A DNA stretch of 64,000 bases from Ampelomyces quisqualis. Lineage: Eukaryota; Ascomycota; Dothideomycetes; Pleosporales; Phaeosphaeriaceae. The notes under the pieces are model-generated. The model ran no database searches. It had not been told where the DNA came from and saw only the letters and a program-made list of their open reading frames with translations. The stretch spans positions 2,790,001 to 2,854,000 of the forward strand of contig JAGTXZ010000020.1 of NCBI GenBank assembly GCA_018398575.1, written 5' to 3'. The position numbers and the translations under genes are program-made. Below, one piece after another: positions 57,525-64,000 of the stretch (positions are counted from its first letter, which is position 1; the number at the start of each line of letters is the position of its first letter).

Positions 57525-57756
57525 ACTGTGTCCTCCCCAATCGCAGAAAGAGAAAGGAGAGAGAAGGAGAAGAAGCGCGCGATCTCCTTCCCAAGGCTTT
57601 CAAGCCGCTGTGCCTCCCCAGAGTCTAGCAGTCCGGTTGGGGCAGGTGCGAACCTAAGGCCTAAGGTTCCCGTGCGCTAGTGTGCTGGATCCCGGCGCCT
57701 CATCTTTGACGCGTGCGCACACCCGCCGGCCAACCTCACGACCGCCGCGATCCGTC
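57525..57756. promoter_or_regulatory. Shared divergent promoter, gaa1 and rhomboid gene
   Basis: These 232 bp separate the gaa1 start (57,524, minus) and the rhomboid start (57,757, plus). No specific element was identified. Confidence 0.5.
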
Positions 57757-58879
57757 ATGCCGTCCTTTCCACAGTTCAATCCGACGCGCATACGGTCGTA
57801 TGTATTCCGGCTACCGCTGTGTACGAGAGTGCTGGCTGCGGTGATTATATGCTTGTACTTTGCGACCATCCCTTTCCCATGGCTGAGAGCGTTTGGGCAG
57901 CTGGAGCCGGCCAGGATGGACTTCACGCAGAGTACGTTCTTTTCTATGTTATGCGCGGTAGGGGACAGGCCTCCAAGTGGAGGGATTGAGGCTGCTAAGC
58001 TTGCCGATCGAGTCCGGTGAAGATGGCATCTCGACGCACATGGGACGGAAACCACGGAGCGCGCTGCATATGTTCTCTGACATCAGAAGCTGATGTATTC
58101 TTCTACAGTGCACCGGCTCAATCTGTTCCCGCTGCTGCACCTCAACTTCTTCCACATGATCTTCAATCTGATCGCCCTAACACCTCTCCTCGAGCGCTTC
58201 GAGTCCGAATTCGGTACATTGGTCACATTGGCCTTGTTCACAGGCCGTAAGGACGTAGCCAAACTGAACGAGTGCACTCGATTGACGTGTGGCAGCATTT
58301 GGCACGATCCCAGGTGGTGTTTACACGTTGCTGGAGAAGTTCGTGCTGCACAGTAACACCATTGTCATGGGCGCAAGGTAGGCGAGGATACTGGACAAGA
58401 ATCTGAGAATGTCTGCCTGACCACAGCAGCATATGGGTGTTCCTCCTCCTCTCCGCCGAAGTCATGAAGACGCACAAAACAAACCCCACCTTCAAGTACA
58501 TCTTTCTTTCCACACATCAACACTCAAGCTAACAAACCTCAGCGTCGGACCCTATAAAATCCCCACATGGACCACGCCCCTCATCCTCGTGCTCGTAACC
58601 AGCTTCATTGTCCCCAACGTCAGCCTCCTTGGGCATCTCTGCGGCGCAGGCCTCGGCTACCTTTGGGCATCAGGCTATATCAAGTTCCTCGTCCCTCACG
58701 AGAAGATCCTACGCTGGGTCGAAACAAAGCTCAACCTACTAGCTAGACTCCCACACTACGTCAGTGTCGATCAGAAAACATACGGGCGGTATGGTGTTTT
58801 GCCGACTTCGAGCACCCCTGGGGTGCCGTTGGGAAATATGCCGCGAAGTCCGGAGCCAGGACAGAGACTTGGGCCTTGA
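57757..58879 (+). CDS. rbd2: Rhomboid protease of the Rbd2/RbdB type
   Basis: Five exons (57,757-57,931; 58,109-58,246; 58,296-58,377; 58,430-58,495; 58,543-58,879) give 265 aa. Introns are 177, 49, 52 and 47 bp; the first is unusually long for this window. The third has two tandem acceptors (CAGCAG), and the downstream one gives M-G-A-S-I-W-V-F without an extra Ser. The protein starts M-P-S-F-P, has six or so membrane spans, H-L-N-F-F-H-M in the second, the G-x-S nucleophile block with Ser132, and the L-L-G-H-L-C-G-A block with His185. Both catalytic residues are present. Fungal Rbd2/RbdB proteins reside in the Golgi and participate in cleavage of SREBP-type hypoxia regulators; that role here is inferred from the family. 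Confidence 0.88.
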
Positions 58880-59310
58880 GTGATTGTTGGATGTAATGGT
58901 TGTTGTGCTAGTAACAGGACTCGCAAACAAGTCCGAATTAATGTATAACATGGTTGTAGAGCTCGTGCAGTATGACAACAAGGTTTGGCATAGCGACGAG
59001 CATATAGATGATTGCTTATGAAAATAATGCAAAAACACCTTGGCCCAAACCAATCATCCCGATCATTTCTTGTTGTTGCTCCAATACCCCTTCCGAGCTA
59101 GAGTCTCGCCCCTAAGCCCCCTGCCGAACCCCCATCTTACCCCTCAATGCAAATTCTTCCCCCCACTTCGCCCCCCTGCCCCTCTCCCCTCATCCACTTG
59201 TATCCAATCGACTTCCAACCCTTCTTTCCCCTCTCTTTTGTTCGTTTGTGGTGAGATATGAAATTTTCTTCTGTCATCCCACTCATCCAACGCAAACAAC
59301 AGTTTGCATC
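58880..59310. other. Intergenic region, pyrimidine- and C-rich
   Basis: No gene was seen. CCCCT and CCCCC runs are frequent at 59,085-59,235. It precedes the tRNA gene. Confidence 0.5.
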
Positions 59311-59421
59311 GTCTCGTTGGTGTAGTTGGTTATCACGTGGGTCTCATAGCTCCCTATACTATGACTGCTTCACAAGGAGCGGGAAATCCCAAGGCCGCCA
59401 GTTCGAGTCTGGCACGGGACA
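59311..59421 (+). tRNA. tRNA-Met: tRNA-Met (CAT), elongator type, with a 37-nt intron
   Basis: The acceptor stem GTCTCGT pairs with ACGGGAC at 59,414-59,420. The D arm is GTGT..TCAC. The anticodon stem TGGGT pairs with TCCCA except for T31/T39, as in elongator Met tRNAs. The T arm is GCCAG-TTCGAGT-CTGGC. Anticodon CAT is at 59,345-59,347. After A37 an intron of about 37 nt (59,349-59,385) lies at the standard position. Absence of a fold search leaves the exact intron ends uncertain by a base. Confidence 0.9.
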
Positions 59422-59430
59422 GTCGAATCA

Positions 59431-59436
59431 TTTTTT
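59431..59436 (+). terminator. RNA polymerase III terminator
   Basis: A TTTTTT run lies 10 nt after the tRNA discriminator base. Confidence 0.8.
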
Positions 59437-60700
59437 GGTGTTGGAGTGAACTTACGAGGGGTGGTGATGATGAATTTTATTTTTTTGGGGGGGGGGATGG
59501 GGACATGGGCGAGGGGGAAAGTGAGCCGTGAGTAAGGGGCATCATTGAAGGCCTTGGGTGGGTTGTGATTTATTTTTTTGGCGGGGGCGGGGGGCATATA
59601 TATTTATTCGTAGCTGAGTTGGGAGTTGCTTCAATAATAGGGAGTTGTGGTTGACAAGTTGTGCGGCGAAGGTGCAGTGATGATTGCCACTCTCTGGCAA
59701 CGTTCTTGGTGAGTTCACATGGGTGTTGATTCATCCCTTGCTTTTCTTATTCGCTGCTAGTATTTACCTCGATCAACTTTCCATCCATACATACTGTCAT
59801 CGTTAGCCTGTGCTCACGAGGTCGAGCCACATGTGTGCAATGGTTGGTCTGTGGCTGCGAACATGCTGTGACACCAACGACGATCTGGTGTCGATGAGAC
59901 GATGCTTTGAAAAGAAAGACTCAGAATATGGGCCGAATGGATTTTTTTCTTGCGCCGCGCGTTCGCACTGCCAGTTGCGCCTCTCCTCGTGGAGCGACCT
60001 CCCTCCTCAACCCCTTCACCATGCGCACGACCACATTACTACATACGGAAAGTTTGCTTCAGGTGTGGATTGCAGAGCTACAGGAGGGGCAACGGACATC
60101 GAGGGGCATAGAGGGGCATTTGGAGGGGCAGAGAGCGAGGGGCGCGGGGTGTGTTGAGTGAGGGGCACTGGAGGGGTAAGAAGGAAAATAGTTGCCAGAC
60201 AGACTCAACACCATGGGACGAATGACCGTGAGCAACACCAACGGATCTGCCGCTTTGAACTCCGAGGCAGTGGGAATAGAGCGAGAATGATCGACGGAGC
60301 TAGCTCGGGTTCATTGGTGAAGGGAAGGAACATAGATCACTGAGGCTGGTCTGCCGCTGGGTTTCCAAACAATGAGATGTTGAACAATCGCTTTGCTATG
60401 TATGGTCAGAAAGGCTTGGCCACGATAGCCCGTTTTGACCTCATACCACTGAACGCTTTCATTTCGAAACCGGCTATGGAGGTAAAACGCCCTGGAGAGT
60501 TAGGAGAAAATAAGGGGTGGAGTGTTGCAATAAACGAAAACAAGATTGTGTCATTTTTTGGAGGTGACTGACGGCGGTAAGGCATGATCGTATACTAGTT
60601 GACTCGGTGCTAGAATAATGAAAGAGTGTGTCCATAGTAAGCGGCTTTTAAGACACACGGGTTAGAAGCCATGAGACTCGGGAACGGTGAACATTGCCCC
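59437..60700. other. Gene-free region before the right AT-rich block
   Basis: No gene was recognised; small frames at 59,810-60,161 overlap and lack features. G-rich runs occur at 59,486-59,600, and a GAGGGG cluster at 60,083-60,176. AT content rises from about 60,700. Confidence 0.5.
60083..60176 (+). repeat. Cluster of seven GAGGGG words
   Basis: GAGGGGCA or GAGGGGT/C occurs about seven times in 94 bp with irregular spacing. AGGGG is the core of yeast stress-response elements, but no gene is adjacent on either side within several hundred bases. Confidence 0.6.
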
Positions 60701-61194
60701 GAAATTTCTTGCTCAAGCATTAGTATTCTTGAGAGATTGATTCCTCTATTATGCTATCCTCCTACTTGCGTGCATACAGGATATATCTGGGCCTTCCAAG
60801 TAAGACTTAGGCAAACATTAGACTAGATGTAGAGCATAGATTCTTACATTAGTCTTAATAAGTCAGCAAGTTGCAGTGTACTTCTGTCCTCTAGTCCAAG
60901 CCTATGTACCATAAAGTCTAGGTTAAAATCTTTGTACATGATGTAGATAAGATTCGAGATCTCGTATTAGATTATTACCTCCAATAAGAATACTAAATAC
61001 ACCTCTACAGTAACGTCGTAGAGAAGCTTGTCAGATTTCCAGCCTAGCGGTGCGTCCTCCAAGCGAACTGCAGCGACAAATCCTGGCTCGTCTCCCTTAA
61101 ACAGGCCGATCTAACAACTATCTTTTCCTTGCCCTAGCCTCGTCTATTAGCAAGATCTATCCTAGTGGACTAGGGGGTTTCCTTCTTGATTAAC
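60701..61194. other. Transition into AT-rich DNA
   Basis: No gene was seen. The stretch ends with CTAGGGGGTTTCCTTC at 61,169-61,184, whose complement resembles the GGAAACCCC words near 29,670 and 29,773 at the other compartment edge. Confidence 0.4.
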
Positions 61195-61370
61195 AGAAGA
61201 AAAAGCAAGAGAAGAAAAAGCAAGAGAAGAAAAAGCAAGAGAAGAAAAGGCAAGAGAAGAAAAGGCAAGAGAAGAAAAGGCAAGAGAAGAAAAGGCAAGA
61301 GAAGAAAAGGCAAGAGAAGAAAAGGCAAGAGAAGAAAAGGCAAGAGAAGAAAAGGCAAGAGAAGAAAAGG
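61195..61370 (+). repeat. Minisatellite, 15-bp unit, about 12 copies
   Basis: Units AGAAGAAAAAGCAAG (first three) and AGAAGAAAAGGCAAG (the rest) repeat head to tail and end at AGAAGAAAAGGTAAT. The array is open on the plus strand, encoding repeated K-S-K-R-R then K-G-K-R-R, and on the minus strand encoding F-L-L-L-P, but translation is unproven. Confidence 0.95.
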
Positions 61371-62400
61371 TAATAGAAGTATTATAGGCCTTAGCTTAAC
61401 TAACTATTAAGTTAGTATTATATTTGTTTAACACTAACATTATAAGTAGATACTCTAAAACAGCCCCTTTAAATACAACTTACTAGCTGTATCTACTAAG
61501 TAGAGTAAATGTTCTTCTTCTATAAGTAAGTTTAATTGTGTAATTACTACGTTAAAGCTAGATATTTCTATTAGTCTTTGTTTATCCTCTCTTAGAGTAT
61601 AAGTATATTTTTTTCTTATATTAAGTATCTTTTAGACAGAGTCTTACCAATAGCACCTAATATTAAACTAATAGATATTTATACTATACCTACGTTTTGT
61701 TTACCTACGATTATATCTACTCTTATAAGAACCTAGTTAGTAAGCTAATATTATTAGGCTATATCTACTTATAAAGTTTAAGCTAGAAATAAGACTTATA
61801 GCTTGATATAGTATTGCTAAGTACTATACTCTTAAGTTTAATAAGACTAGAAACCCTATAAATATATAGAATTTTGTTTACAATTAGGCTAGTAACTAAT
61901 AATTTACTTAGATACCTCTATAGCACTCTACTCTAGTGTATATACTACTAATTATATTATCTTCTTATTTATAAAGTTCTCTAGCTCTAACTTTCTAGAA
62001 AATCTAATTATATAACTTTAGAGTAAATATAATAGATAGCTCTAAAGACTAGATTTTTAGCTAGCGTAAAACAGTTATATATTAATTTGTAGAACTAAAA
62101 CTTTTTGTTACTTACTATACCTATACGCGTAGTGCACGTTTTTACGTAATATACACTAAATACTATTATCTATACTATAAAAATAAGGTTATTAAGCTAC
62201 CTACAATAGCTTAATATATATAATATTAAGGTAGAGTAATAAATAAGGTCTTGTAATTAATTTATACTACTTAAATTTTAATAGTAGGGTAATAGTGCGC
62301 TTACGTAATATAAGCTTAGATTAAGTAGCTAGTATAGCTTTTAGAAACACTAAAGTTGCTATAATAGTAACAGAGCGTTTCTAACACTTGTTACTTAATA
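61371..62400. other. AT-rich RIP-degraded DNA, family not identified
   Basis: TpA-rich with frequent TAG/TAA in all frames. Faint coding character on the minus strand could not be matched to a family by eye. Confidence 0.5.
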
Positions 62401-62960
62401 AGATAGCTTCTAAAGCTTTGCGCTTAGTGTTATAAGCTTTTAGAATAGTTTTTTTAGTATTTTAAAGCTGCTTTTAAGACTCTCTTTTAGCTACTTTCTT
62501 AGCTCTCTTTTTCTTTCTTACCTTCTTAGCTCTCTCTTATTTCTTATACCTCTACTTCTTTTATAATTACTATTTAAGGCGCTTTTCTTCTTACCTCTTC
62601 TTACGCTAAAGGTTTTAGAGTTACCTCTTTTTCTTATCTTTCTCTCTTTATACTGCTCTTGTATATACTACTCTTACTACTCTAGAAAAGTAGAATATAG
62701 CACCTTTATAATAGTTCTTCTTCTCTTAAAAAGAAAGTGCCTTATTATACTTCTTACGCTTATTTTTAGTGTTAAGAGTATAGTATAGGCCTTAATTTTT
62801 ATATAAGAGAAGGTTATAATAAACCTAGTAGTAGTGTAGATTAGTAGAAAGCTTCTTTCTAGTACTAGGCTTCTTATCCTTTACTACTTCTTGCAGAAGC
62901 TATTCTATATAGATGTAATAGGCTGCTACCTAGTTAGTCCTTAGTTATAGAAAAACCTTA
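62401..62960 (-). pseudogene. Probable Fot1/pogo-like transposase C-terminal tail
   Basis: A minus-strand frame with TAG breaks reads Q-E-V-V-K-D-K-K-P-S-T-R-K-K, then N-K-A-L-S-F-x-E-K-K-N-Y-Y-x-G-A-I-F-Y, followed by a long Lys/Arg/Glu-rich tail of coiled-coil character. This is the usual arrangement downstream of the DDE domain in fungal pogo/Fot1 transposases. The catalytic domain would lie to the right but was not convincingly read. The assignment is tentative. Confidence 0.4.
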
Positions 62961-63360
62961 GTCTACTAAACTAGAACGCTAAAAATCCTCTAGACAAGAA
63001 CACTAAAAATAGTTCTAGACTAGAGCACCTAAATTCTCTAAACTAGACTACCTTAGAACTATAAAAACTCTTTAGGTAGTAATTAGAATAGAATATAAAT
63101 TTATATCTTTACTTTCTAGTAAGTACTCTTAGAATCTGCCTCTTATAATTAAATTTATTAAACCTAACTAGGCTAAAGAGCTATTAGTAACCTCTAGTAT
63201 AGAATAAGTAACTGTCTCTATAATAGTATAAGACATAATAGTATAAGCTATCTAGATAAGACGCAATAGCGTCTCTAAGTTAGTTATTAAAGATAAGTTT
63301 AATTAAATAATTATTAATAACTTTCTAGATTTAGAGAAATAATAGATTAAGAAATAACTG

Positions 63361-64000
63361 CGGTTAAACAGCCTTAAAGAAACGCCTACTTAGCAGAAAG
63401 TTTATAACTTCTTAGTAGCTAGACTCTCTAATAATAAGAAAGGAAAGTCTCTTATAAGCGTAGACCTAGACTTAGTATTACTAGTAAAAAATCTATAAGA
63501 ACAAATTATAAGGCTTATAGCCTAAGTAACTCTAGAAGCTTTTAGCTTTATACAGACCTTTTTAGAAAGCTTCTTTCTGCCTTAGAAGACTTATAAAGTC
63601 CTTAACCTAGAAGTATATAAAAGAGATTAAAAAGATTACTATATCTTTAAGGCCTAAATAAAGTATAAATTAGAATATAACAGTATAAGACTAGGCTCTT
63701 AAGCTAGCTATTTTTTTAACTACCTTAAAGAGTTAGCAGCTAGTGTAGCCTTATCTTAGGTAACCTAGAACCTTTAGGGCTTTACAGAAGAGCTCTAGAA
63801 CTTCCTAGGTAGCTAATTTAGAGATAAGCTACATAACAAAAGATTATAAAGGAAACTCTAAATAATCTAACAAAATAAGTCCTTTCTCTAGAGCTTTAAC
63901 ATAGAGTTTATAAGGCTAGCCTATAACGCAGGCAAGAAAGATAACAAAGTAAACCTAAAAATAAAGTACCTAAGCGCTATTTAGCTAGACCTATAAGATA
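63361..64000 (+). pseudogene. Ty3/Gypsy gag relic, runs off the window end
   Basis: One plus-strand frame with TAG/TAA breaks reads Y-K-V-L-N at about 63,592, then K-D-Y-Y-I-F-K-A, Y-K-L-E-Y, F-N-Y-L-K-E-L-A-A, F-R-D-K-L-H and F-I-R-L-A-Y-N-A-G, the typical order of fungal Gypsy Gag (retrotransposon gag domain). It differs from E and A. The LTR upstream was not identified; pol would lie beyond 64,000. Confidence 0.7.

Noticed and set aside
61170..61358. Leu/Pro repeat protein on the minus strand of the minisatellite
   Set aside because: It is a by-product of a 15-bp tandem repeat that is open in both directions.

Overview
This looks like a nuclear chromosome segment of a filamentous ascomycete (Pezizomycotina). 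The nested-transposon style and the gene sequences suggest Dothideomycetes/Pleosporales, which is an inference. Protein genes carry short spliceosomal introns (about 46-85 bp) with GT..AG ends and CTAAC/CTGAC-like branch sites. The window is split into two compartments. Positions 1-29,605 and about 60,700-64,000 are AT-rich, TpA-saturated and full of TAG/TAA nonsense codons, the signature of repeat-induced point mutation (RIP). Positions about 29,770-60,700 have normal composition and hold nearly all intact genes.

The left AT-rich block (1-29,605) can be resolved into a nest of transposons from exact long terminal repeats and 5-bp target-site duplications. A PIF/Harbinger-type DNA transposon relic (three pieces: 741-1146, 22,239-22,326, 29,015-29,605; minus strand) was hit by element A, a Ty3/Gypsy chromovirus with 282-bp LTRs (1147-22,233, duplication GTAGC), and by element E3 (22,327-29,014, duplication TTAAT). 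Element A was in turn hit by E1 (2322-9417, duplication AGCTA) and, inside its right LTR, by E2 (15,086-22,181, duplication GCGCA). E1, E2 and E3 are one chromovirus family with 299-bp LTRs. All three E copies, and the unrelated element A, carry an extra ORF antisense to gag-pol between pol and the 3' LTR, with a C-x2-C-x6-C cluster. In element A it has a 58-bp intron. This is the most interesting signal in the window.

The gene-rich core holds, left to right: an MFS monocarboxylate-type transporter (-); a gene-poor 3.5 kb; a ubiquitin-like/AN1 zinc-finger fusion (-); a cytochrome b5/acyl-CoA dehydrogenase (-); a small orphan C-terminal exon (-); a Baeyer-Villiger-type monooxygenase (+); a pepsin-like protein lacking both catalytic aspartates (-); VPS41 (-); a mitochondrial RMND1/DUF155 protein (+); the 40-kDa complex I subunit with an apparent 1-nt frameshift (-); RPN9 (+); GAA1 (-); rhomboid RBD2 (+); and an intron-containing tRNA-Met(CAT). 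From 46 to 59 kb this is a compact housekeeping block with divergent gene pairs sharing short promoters (VPS41/RMND1-like, NDUFA9-like/RPN9, GAA1/RBD2).

The right AT-rich block starts near 60,700. A 15-bp minisatellite (about 12 copies) sits at its edge, followed by RIP-degraded DNA, a probable Fot1/pogo-like transposase tail (-), and the gag of another Gypsy element running off the window end (+).
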